A DNA stretch of 56,643 bases from Solibacteraceae bacterium (GTDB lineage: Bacteria > Acidobacteriota > Terriglobia > Bryobacterales > Bryobacteraceae): positions 1-56,643 of the forward strand of contig JALSRK010000041.1 of assembly GCA_026984795.1 (NCBI GenBank), read 5' to 3'. The stretch's first letter is position 1. Every line of letters begins with the position of its first letter. A program made the translations under genes and the position numbers. Shown one piece after another: positions 50,601 through 56,643 of this stretch. A model generated the notes under the pieces. It was given only the letters and a program-made list of their open reading frames with translations, ran no database searches and had not been told where the DNA came from.

Positions 50601-51191
50601 GATCTCGAGCTCCGCGGCGCCGGCAACCTGCTGGGCGGCGAGCAGCACGGCCACATCAACATGGTCGGTTTCGACATGTACCTCCGGCTGCTCGAGCAGA
50701 CCATCCAGGAGCTCAAAGGCGAAGAAGCGCCCCCGGAGATCCACTCCACCATCAACCTAGGTCTCGACATCCGCATCCCGCCCGACTACATCGCCGACGA
50801 GCAACAACGCCTCCGCACCTACAAGCGGGTCGCCGACCTCCGCAACGGCGACGACAGCGCCCGGGTTCTCGAAGAGCTGCAGGACCGCTACGGCAAGCCC
50901 CCCGAGAGCGTCCGCAACCTGCTCCGCTTCGCCGTTCTCAAGAACCTCGCCGAGCGCGCCGGCGTCCAGTCGATCGACCGCCGCCAGGGCATGGTCAACA
51001 TCAAGTTCCACCCCGAGTCCCGGGTCGATCCCCAGCGGCTCATGCGCCTGGTCCAGTCGGTTCCCGGCTCCCAGTTCACCCCCGCCGGCGTCCTTCGCTT
51101 GCCGGCCCCCGCCAGCCTGACCGCCGGGCTGCTCGAGCAGCTCGAAGAGCGGCTCCGCCAGCTCTTAGAACCCGCCCCCGCCGTCCACTGA
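47694..51191 (+). CDS. mfd: Transcription-repair coupling factor Mfd
   Basis: 1165 residues, normal length. The start is a TTG at 47694, overlapping the TGA of rfaE2. Domains in order: UvrB-like D1-D3 (about 1-380, with ETVEMVGEYSIRGGILDVFP-like text near 185), RNA-polymerase-interaction domain with KPGDYVVHITHGVGRYLGI near 500, superfamily 2 helicase with Walker A CGDVGYGKTEVAMRAAFKAL near 646 and DEEQ near 748, TATPIPRTLHMSLLGLRDLS, motif VI QLRGRVGRSNRRAYAYLL, and a TRCF C-terminal domain. It removes stalled RNA polymerase and recruits UvrA. No anomaly seen. Confidence 0.97.
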   Translation: MIHPAIRELFEELRRHPEFQRLLRHLDRPGEGPAVASLSGLTTTAKAVYLVLLWQLAGRPLLVVVDGSKQAETLTETARAFFEILATDASLARPQLVPAPDVLATQNLSPHAEISEQRAVGLWRLAGRHTPLTVTPAGSLLLKTEAPEFYRDLALEVEVGDEISLELLAEHLESVGYERREPVEMVGEYSIRGGILDVFPVEARHGLRIEFFGDTIDSMRHFDPGTQRSVAKTRRASILPLREWPATRQFLAELSEKAQLENPPPPGEPFSGWEFFVPLVRPRRHSLLDFLARGLIVVDEPEEVRGAAERLWKRLAEPAARSAPPPEANYFTWEEIEELLGRRDRLLLRELDVEGPERPAASFHIPSRPSIAFHGNVPVAVAEAQSLVEEGNRVVFFAPSAGELERLADIFQEYSVPFRAGIDASAGASDYLTERAYVAVEMADIWLLKGPVRRGAVLPDNRLAIFGSEDLFDRSDLVAQPPAPRTAAAAFAADIADLKPGDYVVHITHGVGRYLGIREIRSGGQSGEFMLLEYAAGARLYVPLTRLDLVQKYRPVGDATPTLDKLGGATWRRTKNRVKARMRDMADELLKLYAERQLAQGHAFSEDSNWQREFDEAFEFTETPDQLNAIQEVKRDMERPQPMDRLLCGDVGYGKTEVAMRAAFKALGDGKQVALLAPTTVLCFQHFETFRRRFAPFPVRIEMITRFRRGKQLKQLLEDIAAGKVDIVIGTHRILSQDVRFRDLGLLIIDEEQRFGVRHKERLKQLRKNIDVLTMTATPIPRTLHMSLLGLRDLSVIETPPKDRLAIQTTVARFDLGLVKAAIEQELARGGQVYYIHNRVDTIWQRAAEIQKLLPECRIAVGHGQMSETQLEKVVLGFMRHEYDVLVSTTIVENGLDIPLANTIIIENAERYGLAELYQLRGRVGRSNRRAYAYLLVPADAELSEVARKRLAALREFSELGSGFKIAALDLELRGAGNLLGGEQHGHINMVGFDMYLRLLEQTIQELKGEEAPPEIHSTINLGLDIRIPPDYIADEQQRLRTYKRVADLRNGDDSARVLEELQDRYGKPPESVRNLLRFAVLKNLAERAGVQSIDRRQGMVNIKFHPESRVDPQRLMRLVQSVPGSQFTPAGVLRLPAPASLTAGLLEQLEERLRQLLEPAPAVH

Positions 51192-51206
51192 GCCGGCGGA
51201 ACGCGC

Positions 51207-51404
51207 TCAGTTCCCGCTGCGGACTTCCGGCGGCAGCCGCTCGAGAACCGCGCGGAGAAACTCGCCTGCCGGCGCCGGGCGTCCGCGTGTCCCGTCCAAC
51301 ACGGGTTCCGCAAGCGCTCCGGGATGCCGGAAGCGGACGCCATACTGGTGCAACGTCGTGAGCCGGTCCGGTAGAGGCCCGATCGCCGGCTCTAGCCTGG
51401 CGCC
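51207..51404 (-). pseudogene. Possible remnant of a HEPN-domain protein
   Basis: An open frame without start codon ends at the TGA at 51207-51209. It reads PLPDRLTTLHQYGVRFRHPG followed by a variable stretch and GEFLRAVLERLPPEVRSGN. YGVRFRHPG followed by a terminal amphipathic helix is the ending of HEPN-domain proteins (compare the usual Y-A-V-E-x-R-Y-P-G). Just upstream another frame reads VHFLARENLKAAPG, which resembles the degenerate middle of the domain (Q-A-A-E-K-x-L-K-A), so a frameshift and truncation are likely. No nucleotidyltransferase (MNT) partner is present. Confidence 0.35.
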
Positions 51405-51584
51405 GCCTTCAGGTTTTCCCTGGCGAGAAAGTGAACCTCCACGTGGTTTCCGGAGACTCCATCAATTGGGAGGATGAGCGAATGGCAAGACGAAGCAGGC
51501 TCTCGCCGGGCGGCGGGGAACCGGGGGGCCGGCCACCAGCGCCGGAGCGGCGCCGTTCCTCCTCAGCCGTTCCCCATCCCCGGC
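51405..51584. other. Spacer between HEPN remnant and GH27 gene
   Basis: About 180 bp; no gene, repeat or promoter recognised. With the remnant, the total gene-free span between mfd and GH27 is 393 bp. Confidence 0.4.
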
Positions 51585-52793
51585 CTACGGCCGGATGCGC
51601 ACCAGCACCACGGCGTGGCCCGGCACCTCGGCGCTGAATCGGCCGGTGGCCGTGCCGAGATCCTGTTTCTTCCACAGGTCCCGCACGGCGGCTTTGAGGT
51701 GCGCCGGATAGCCGATCTCGGTCCACTGGACGGCGATCTCCTGCTTCTTCGTGCTCCGGTTCAACAGCGCCACCGCCCGGCTCCCGTCGGCCATCTGCTT
51801 GGCCCAGACCTCCAGGTCGCCGTCGTCGCGCACCTTTACGCCCTGCTTGCCCAGCGGATCCTGGTCCACCGCGATCACCTCCGGGTTCGTCAGGATCTCC
51901 CGGATCTCATCGGTCATGTTCCGCAGGTCGTTGCCGGCCATCAGCGGCGCCGCCAGGATGCACCACATCGTGAAGTGCGCCCGATACTCTTCGGTGGTCA
52001 TGCCGCCGTTGCCCACCTCGAGCATGTCCGGGTCATTCCAGTGGCCGGGTCCGGCGTAGACTTCCAAACCCACCTGCTGGTCGAGGATCTGGGTCCAGCC
52101 GAGACCGCCCCACTTCCTCTTGCAGTCCCAGCAGTCTTGGATATCGCCGGTCGTGCGCCAGAGGTTGCCGACGTCTCCAGCCCACAGCCACGGCTTGGTC
52201 GAGCCCCATTCGCAGATGCTGAAGACGATCGGCCGCCCGGCCTTCGCCAGCGCGTCGCGCATCAAGGCGTAGGATGCCTCCGAGTTCTGTTTGCCGTGGT
52301 GACACCAGTCGTATTTCAGATAATCGACCCCCCAGGCCGCGTACTGGCGGGCGTCCTGGAATTCGTAGCCGCGGCTGCCGGGCCTCTTCTGGCAGGTCAT
52401 GCGCCCGGCGTCGGAATAGATGCCGAATTTCAGTCCCTTCGAGTGGACGTAGTCGGCGAGCGCCTTCATTCCGGACGGGAACCGCTTGGGGTCGGGCACG
52501 ATGTTTCCTTGGGCGTCGCGGTCCACCTGCCAGCAGTCGTCGATCACCAGGTAGACGTAGCCCGCATCGCGCATGCCGGTCGCGACCATGGCGTCGGCCG
52601 TTTCCCGAATGAGCTTCTCGCTGACGTTGCAGTGGAACTTGTTCCAACTGTTCCAACCCATCGGCGGAGTTTTCGCCAAACCGTTGTCGAGGGCCGCCGC
52701 CGAGCCGGCAGTCATCAACCACAGCGCCGGCAGCAAGAGGGCGCCGGCCGACCGCGCCCGGAACCGTATCGAGCCAAGTTTCCTCACAGCCAT
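51585..52793 (-). CDS. Secreted GH27 alpha-galactosidase
   Basis: 402 residues. Signal peptide about 1-35. GH27 motifs: LAKTPPMGWNSWNKFHCNVS, YVYLVIDDCWQVDRDAQGNI, and nucleophile Asp in DYLKYDWCHHGKQ; acid/base Asp in LWRTTGDIQDCWD; plus GPGHWNDPDMLEVGNGGMTT. A C-terminal beta-sandwich follows (about 320-402). It removes terminal alpha-galactose, or alpha-N-acetylgalactosamine or beta-arabinopyranose in relatives. It is transcribed toward mfd and lies near the GH29 fucosidase, consistent with glycan degradation in the periplasm or outside. Confidence 0.95.
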   Translation of the reverse strand: MAVRKLGSIRFRARSAGALLLPALWLMTAGSAAALDNGLAKTPPMGWNSWNKFHCNVSEKLIRETADAMVATGMRDAGYVYLVIDDCWQVDRDAQGNIVPDPKRFPSGMKALADYVHSKGLKFGIYSDAGRMTCQKRPGSRGYEFQDARQYAAWGVDYLKYDWCHHGKQNSEASYALMRDALAKAGRPIVFSICEWGSTKPWLWAGDVGNLWRTTGDIQDCWDCKRKWGGLGWTQILDQQVGLEVYAGPGHWNDPDMLEVGNGGMTTEEYRAHFTMWCILAAPLMAGNDLRNMTDEIREILTNPEVIAVDQDPLGKQGVKVRDDGDLEVWAKQMADGSRAVALLNRSTKKQEIAVQWTEIGYPAHLKAAVRDLWKKQDLGTATGRFSAEVPGHAVVLVRIRP

Positions 52794-52964
52794 AGTGGAT
52801 TCAGGATATCAGCCTCCTGTCCCGCGGCCCAAACGGCCGTCCCGCCGGCCCTTGACCCGGCGACCACACAACAAGATCAGACAGCGCGGCCCCGCCCGAT
52901 GCCCGCAGGAGACCCGAACCCGCAGCCGCACGGATGCCCGTCGGATGCCGCCGAATCGGATCCG

Positions 52965-53972
52965 TCACGCGTCTGCCGCCACCACCTCGATCGCCCCGTT
53001 GCCCCAGACGGTGTGCCGGCCGACGCCGGTCCATCCGGCGGCCCGCAGGTAAGGCAAGAACTCGGCGAGTTCGCCCTCGTAGGCCGCCTCGCCGGTGAAT
53101 CCTCCCAAGGGGTGCCGCCGGCCGGTGCGGGTGGAGCGCCGGAGCGTCTTCTCCCACCGCAACTCGCAGCGCGTCAGCCGGACGGCGGCGGCCCGCTCGC
53201 CCATCGCCTTGAAGTCCACCGGGAGCGGACCTTCTCCATACAGCGCGCGCAGGGTGCCGACGCGGTCCCGAACGCGGGCGAACAGGACGGCGAACTCGGG
53301 CTTGGAGACGATGCGGCGTCCGGCTTTGAGTTCTGCCGGCGTCAGAAAACGGACCACGATCCGCGACACTGCGCGGCGGTCCGGCGCCAGGCTCAGCTCG
53401 ATCGGCGGCCAGCCTTCTTTCCGCAGCCACGCTCCCCGGTCCAAGACGCGTTCCACCGGCTCGCGCCGGGCGTCCAGCCGGTCCACCGAGACGAGCTCCG
53501 CCCGGCCGCGGCCAGGGCCCAAGCCCTCGCGGGCCAGCTCGGAAAAGGCGGCGGCGAAGTGTTCCAGCGCCGGCTCGCGGCAGTCGAACAGGTGCAGGTC
53601 GAAGTGGAAGCATTCTCCTGGAGCAATCCCGCTCCCGTCGAGGTGCGCGGCGCGGAAGACGAACGGCCGGGGCGGATCGGCCAGTCCGCTGGGGGCCGGG
53701 CGGGCCACCGCCGGCTCGAAGATCCGGGCGTACGGGCAGACCAAGCGGCGTTCGCACTCCCGCGGCCCCGGGCACTCGGGCACGCAGACGAGCCGGCGGA
53801 AGATCGTCCCGAACGCGCCACGCAAGGTGTTGCCGGCCTGCCCCGCCGGAAACCGCACCGCATCTTCGGCGCGGAAGGTGAACCGGAACGCGAGCACCGA
53901 AAACGTAAGGGCGGGGGCGCTTCCCTGCTCCCGGTCTTCTGCCGCTGCCTGCCTCTCCAGGTGCTGAGTCAT
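52965..53972 (-). CDS. cas6: Cas6-like CRISPR RNA-processing RAMP protein, orphan
   Basis: 335 residues from the ATG at 53972, with GGAGATTC directly upstream. Features of the PF10040 branch: FPAGQAGNTLRGAFGTIFRR near 45-65; a cysteine set CVPECPGPRECERRLVCPYA just after, possibly zinc-binding; and the C-terminal Gly-rich block GFTGEAAYEGELAEFLPYLR followed by AGWTGVGRHTVWGNGAIEV. These proteins bind and cleave CRISPR repeat RNA. No other cas gene or CRISPR array is in the window, so it may serve a distant locus or have another RNA substrate. Divergent from the fucosidase gene by 146 bp. Confidence 0.88.
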   Translation of the reverse strand: MTQHLERQAAAEDREQGSAPALTFSVLAFRFTFRAEDAVRFPAGQAGNTLRGAFGTIFRRLVCVPECPGPRECERRLVCPYARIFEPAVARPAPSGLADPPRPFVFRAAHLDGSGIAPGECFHFDLHLFDCREPALEHFAAAFSELAREGLGPGRGRAELVSVDRLDARREPVERVLDRGAWLRKEGWPPIELSLAPDRRAVSRIVVRFLTPAELKAGRRIVSKPEFAVLFARVRDRVGTLRALYGEGPLPVDFKAMGERAAAVRLTRCELRWEKTLRRSTRTGRRHPLGGFTGEAAYEGELAEFLPYLRAAGWTGVGRHTVWGNGAIEVVAADA

Positions 53973-54065
53973 GAATCTCCGGCTGCCGCCGCTTCCGAGA
54001 CCAGCGTAGCGGGAATCGCTCCGCGCGCGCATACCGGCGCCGGCGCAAATCGTCCGCCGCCGGGC

Positions 54066-54074
54066 TGATATACT
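54066..54074 (+). promoter_or_regulatory. Extended -10 promoter element of GH29 gene
   Basis: TGATATACT fits the extended -10 form (TGnTATAAT, 5 of 6 in the hexamer). The predicted start near 54081 precedes the GGAGAG SD of the fucosidase. No -35 hexamer was found, which extended -10 promoters can lack. Confidence 0.45.
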
Positions 54075-54118
54075 CGGCGCGGATTCCCAACACAGCCCGA
54101 CAACGGAGAGCCGAGACG

Positions 54119-55570
54119 ATGAACGCAACCAGCCGCTTCCTCATCCGCCGGCCGGCGGCCGCGCTACTGGCTTTGCTGCTCGGCGCCGCTGCGCCCGCGC
54201 TTGCCCAATCCGGCGGGCCGTACCGGCCGACGACCGAATCGTTGCGGAAGCACCGCGTCCCCCAGTGGTTCGAGGACGCCAAGTTCGGGATCTTCATCCA
54301 CTGGGGGCCTTACGCCGTGCCGGCCTACCACGAGTGGTACGTGGTCTTCATGAGCCCCTTCGCCGACTTCGGGTTCAACCTCGGCGGCCCGCCCTACCGC
54401 GCCCGGCGGGGCAACCTGCCCGAGAGCGTCTTCCGGGCGCACATCCGCGAGAAGGCCTACCGCTACCAGCTCGACAACTGGGGGCCGGACTTCGCCTACG
54501 ACGACTTCATCCCCATGTTCCGGGCCGAGAAGTTCGACCCTGAAGCGTGGGCGGCTCTGTTCGCCGAAGCAGGCGCGCGCTACGTGGTGCTCACCGCCAA
54601 GCACGGCGACGAGTTCGCCATGTGGCCGAGCCGCTACACCAAGCGCAACGCGATGGAGATGGGACCGCGGCGCGACATCGCCGGAGAGCTGGCCGCCGCC
54701 GTGCGCCAGGCCGGCCTGAAGATGGGCTTCTACCACAACACCACCTACTCGTTCTGGGACCCGCGCTACCCGGGCCGCGACTGGGTGGAATACATGAACA
54801 ACTCGATCAAGGAGCTGATCGACCGCTACCACCCGAGCATCCTCTGGGGCGACGTCCGCATCGGGCCGGTGCGCGACCGCAACAACAAGCCCCTGGGAAC
54901 CGACTACTGGGGCAGCAAAGAGGTGCTCGCCTACTTCTACAACCATTCGCCCGAGCCCGCCGAGGTGGTGGCCAACGACCGCTGGGGCGTCGAGCCGGAC
55001 GGCAGCTTTCTCGGCGACTACTCGACGCCGGAGCGCCGCAACATCCGCGGCATCTCGGAGAAGAAATGGGAGCTGTGCGATTCGCTGGACCCGACCTCCT
55101 GGGGCTACAACCGCTTGCTCGCCGAGGGCGAGTACATGAGCTCGAACGAGCTGATCGACTACCTGGTGGACGTGGTGAGCAAGAACGGCAACCTGCTCAT
55201 CAACATCGGCCCGCGGGCCGACGGCACGATCCCGGGGGTGATGGCCCGGCGGCTCCGCGACGCCGGCGCCTGGCTGAAGATCAACGGCGAGGCGATCTAC
55301 GCGACGCGCCCGTGGAAGCGGTTCGAGGAGGGCGACTTCCGCTTCACCCGCAAGGGCAAGGCCCTCTACGCCATCGTCCTCGAGTGGCCGGGGCCGGGCG
55401 AGACGACGCTGCGCTCGCTTTCGAGCAAGGAAGCCAAGGTAAAAGAGGTTCGGCTGCTGGGGTATGCGGGCAAGCTCGAGTGGAAGCAGACGGAAACGGG
55501 ACTCTCCATCGCGCTGCCGGAGAAGCCGCCGTCGCGGTTCGCGCAGGCGCTGAAGATTACCCTCGAGTAG
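54119..55570 (+). CDS. Secreted GH29 alpha-L-fucosidase
   Basis: 483 residues. Signal peptide about 1-30. WFEDAKFGIFIHWGPYAVPA with YHEWY is the GH29 entry motif; VLTAKHGDEFAMWPSRYTKR follows; the nucleophile is probably D245 in HPSILWGDVRIGP. Residues about 340-400 contain VVSKNGNLLINIGPRADGTI, and a beta-sandwich ends the protein. It hydrolyses terminal alpha-L-fucose. The second conserved acid is not assignable by eye. The SD GGAGAG is appropriately placed. Confidence 0.95.
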   Translation: MNATSRFLIRRPAAALLALLLGAAAPALAQSGGPYRPTTESLRKHRVPQWFEDAKFGIFIHWGPYAVPAYHEWYVVFMSPFADFGFNLGGPPYRARRGNLPESVFRAHIREKAYRYQLDNWGPDFAYDDFIPMFRAEKFDPEAWAALFAEAGARYVVLTAKHGDEFAMWPSRYTKRNAMEMGPRRDIAGELAAAVRQAGLKMGFYHNTTYSFWDPRYPGRDWVEYMNNSIKELIDRYHPSILWGDVRIGPVRDRNNKPLGTDYWGSKEVLAYFYNHSPEPAEVVANDRWGVEPDGSFLGDYSTPERRNIRGISEKKWELCDSLDPTSWGYNRLLAEGEYMSSNELIDYLVDVVSKNGNLLINIGPRADGTIPGVMARRLRDAGAWLKINGEAIYATRPWKRFEEGDFRFTRKGKALYAIVLEWPGPGETTLRSLSSKEAKVKEVRLLGYAGKLEWKQTETGLSIALPEKPPSRFAQALKITLE

Positions 55571-55601
55571 CGGGACGGCTCGGCGCCCGCACCGGGAATC
55601 C

Positions 55602-56522
55602 TCAGGCTCCGAAGACTTCGCGGACGCGCGCCAGGAACGCGGTGACTTTCTGGTTCGGGTCCCCGGGGCCCAGGGTCTCGATGGGCAGCACACCGCGGTA
55701 GCCGGCGCGTTCGATGATCCGTTTCACACGCCCGAGATCGATCGGCTCAGCCTCACCGCCGTGCCAGACGTTCTCCTTGAGCTGCCAGGAGACGGCGTAG
55801 GGCACGAGCTTTTCGATCTCCTCGTAGGGATCGCCCTGGCGCAAGCTGCCGACGTCGAGAACGACGCCGAACCACTCCGAATCGACGGCCTCGACGAGGC
55901 GGATCGTCTCGGCGGCGGTCTTCAGAAAGTCGTTGTGGTTCTGGACGCCGACGATCACGCCGCGGCGGCTCCCGTACTCGGCGCATTCCTGCATCAGCGG
56001 GACCATCCACTCGAGGACTTCCTCGAAGCTCCGCCCCTCGGGCACGCGGCGGCCGGAGAAGACCCGGATCACCGATGCGCCCAGCTTCCGGGCCACGTCG
56101 ATCCATCGTTTGACCAGCTCGACGTCCCGGCGGCGGGCCGCGGCGTCTTCGACGGCGAAGTCGTTGCGGACGCCGGTGCCGTGGATGGCCACGCCGTTGA
56201 GGAAGCCGCGCCTCTTCAGGCGGTAGACGTAGTCGTCCGGCGGGGCGTCCGGGTAGCCGGGAAAGTAGTAGCCCGTGGCGTCCAGGCTGGCGATGCCGTG
56301 GCGGGCGCAGAAGTCCACCACTTCGGGCAGCGTGATTTCGCCGGCGCGCAGGGGCCGGTTGAAGGAGTAGACGTTCAGGGCGATCTTGACGCCGGAGCCG
56401 GGCAGCCGTTCTACTTTGCCATGGGCGGCGTCCGATCTCACCGCTCCGGCGCCGGCGGCCGCGGCGGCCCCCAGGGAGCCCAGGATCCACCGGCGGCGGT
56501 TCAGCAGGTCGTCGTTACGCAT
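55602..56522 (-). CDS. Sugar phosphate isomerase/epimerase-like TIM-barrel protein, exported
   Basis: 306 residues from the ATG at 56522, chosen because GAAGAGAAG precedes it and it starts a Tat-type signal (LLNRRRWILGSLGAAAAAGA). The AP-endonuclease-2/xylose-isomerase-like barrel reads KIALNVYSFNRPLRAGEITL, then EVVDFCARHGIASLDATGYY, GVIVGVQNHNDFLKTAAETI (metal His), WFGVVLDVGSLRQGDPYEEI (metal Asp) and VLPIETLGPGDPNQKVTAFL (metal Glu). Substrate unknown; relatives act on keto sugars and cyclitols. It is convergent with the fucosidase gene (31-bp gap). Confidence 0.9.
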   Translation of the reverse strand: MRNDDLLNRRRWILGSLGAAAAAGAGAVRSDAAHGKVERLPGSGVKIALNVYSFNRPLRAGEITLPEVVDFCARHGIASLDATGYYFPGYPDAPPDDYVYRLKRRGFLNGVAIHGTGVRNDFAVEDAAARRRDVELVKRWIDVARKLGASVIRVFSGRRVPEGRSFEEVLEWMVPLMQECAEYGSRRGVIVGVQNHNDFLKTAAETIRLVEAVDSEWFGVVLDVGSLRQGDPYEEIEKLVPYAVSWQLKENVWHGGEAEPIDLGRVKRIIERAGYRGVLPIETLGPGDPNQKVTAFLARVREVFGA

Positions 56523-56577
56523 CTTCTCTTCAGCTTCGCAGATCGCGGGGCGGAGAAAAAAATCCCGGCGAACTCTG

Positions 56578-56605
56578 TTGTCCGGCTCGACCGCTGGCAT
56601 ATAAT
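56578..56605 (+). promoter_or_regulatory. Sigma70-type promoter of gene at right edge
   Basis: TTGTCC (4 of 6) and a perfect TATAAT are separated by 16 bp. A start near 56612 would leave a 28-nt leader containing AAGGAGG at 56626-56632. Confidence 0.65.
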
Positions 56606-56639
56606 GCGCGGCGGGACCCGTCCCCAAGGAGGAGCCGTT

Positions 56640-56643
56640 ATGA
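56640..56643 (+). CDS. First codon of a gene continuing beyond the window
   Basis: An ATG at 56640 follows a perfect AAGGAGG with 7-nt spacing and a good promoter, so a gene almost surely begins here. Only four bases are visible, so its product is unknown. Confidence 0.6.

Noticed and set aside
51474-54068. Open plus-strand frame of 864 codons
   Set aside because: Antisense to the GH27 and Cas6 genes, both of which have intact motifs and ribosome binding sites.

Overview
The window reads as a chromosomal segment of an acidobacterium, most likely of the Bryobacterales/Solibacterales type. The case rests on high GC over most of its length, two proteins with the Solibacter-type TIGR03437 domain (5279-7165 and 8810-10408), and a dense set of secreted sulfatase, glycoside hydrolase and Tat-exported sugar enzymes. 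Species is not determinable from sequence reading alone. No rRNA, tRNA or CRISPR array was seen.

Layout. 1-7.2 kb: a truncated beta-propeller protein, a secreted sulfatase, a 963-residue glycoside-hydrolase-like protein, and a DUF362 protein fused to TIGR03437. 7.4-11.1 kb: a leftward operon of FecR-like protein, TIGR03437 protein and O-antigen-ligase-like protein, with its own promoter and a terminator-like hairpin inside the start of the last gene. 11.3-13.0 kb: VanZ, FmdB-type and small zinc-ribbon genes embedded in two families of short repeats. 13.0-28.6 kb: a Wzx/Wzy-type exopolysaccharide (EPS) locus read leftward from a recognisable promoter at 28.6 kb: NusG-like antiterminator, RHH protein, Wza, Wzc, then (after a repeat-rich 1 kb holding an S23 four-helix-bundle gene) flippase, sulfotransferase, polymerase, glycosyltransferase, methyltransferase, aminotransferase, phosphoglycosyl transferase, a chimeric pseudogene and a membrane-anchored epimerase. 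The middle of this locus (about 17.0-21.8 kb) is visibly lower in GC than its flanks. 28.6-29.5 kb: no gene found. 29.5-35.0 kb: beta-lactamase-fold hydrolase, VOC protein, and a leftward operon of split transketolase plus a soluble histidine kinase and NarL-type regulator. 35.1-51.2 kb: mostly core genes (Gfo/Idh/MocA oxidoreductase, SurA-like isomerase, HD exonuclease, BlaI-like repressor, MltF, HicBA, S55 peptidase with a propeller protein, RfaE2, Mfd). 51.2-56.6 kb: a HEPN-like gene remnant, GH27 alpha-galactosidase, an orphan Cas6, GH29 alpha-L-fucosidase, a sugar-phosphate isomerase-like protein, and the first codon of a further gene.

The EPS genes cover sugar modification, priming, assembly, flipping, polymerisation and export, and a dedicated antiterminator leads the operon. 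The glycoside hydrolases, sulfatase and oxidoreductase suggest the cell also degrades complex, probably sulfated and fucosylated, glycans.

The most unusual structure is a set of five arrays of a 7-bp unit, NTRGTCS (over 60 units), which abut gene ends exactly, supply start and stop codons of the S23 gene, and bracket the EPS biosynthesis genes in inverted orientation. A second short-repeat family (CACnGAG-like) accompanies them in both places. A second notable signal is a run of TTCGC motifs at strict 10-bp spacing immediately upstream of the EPS promoter.
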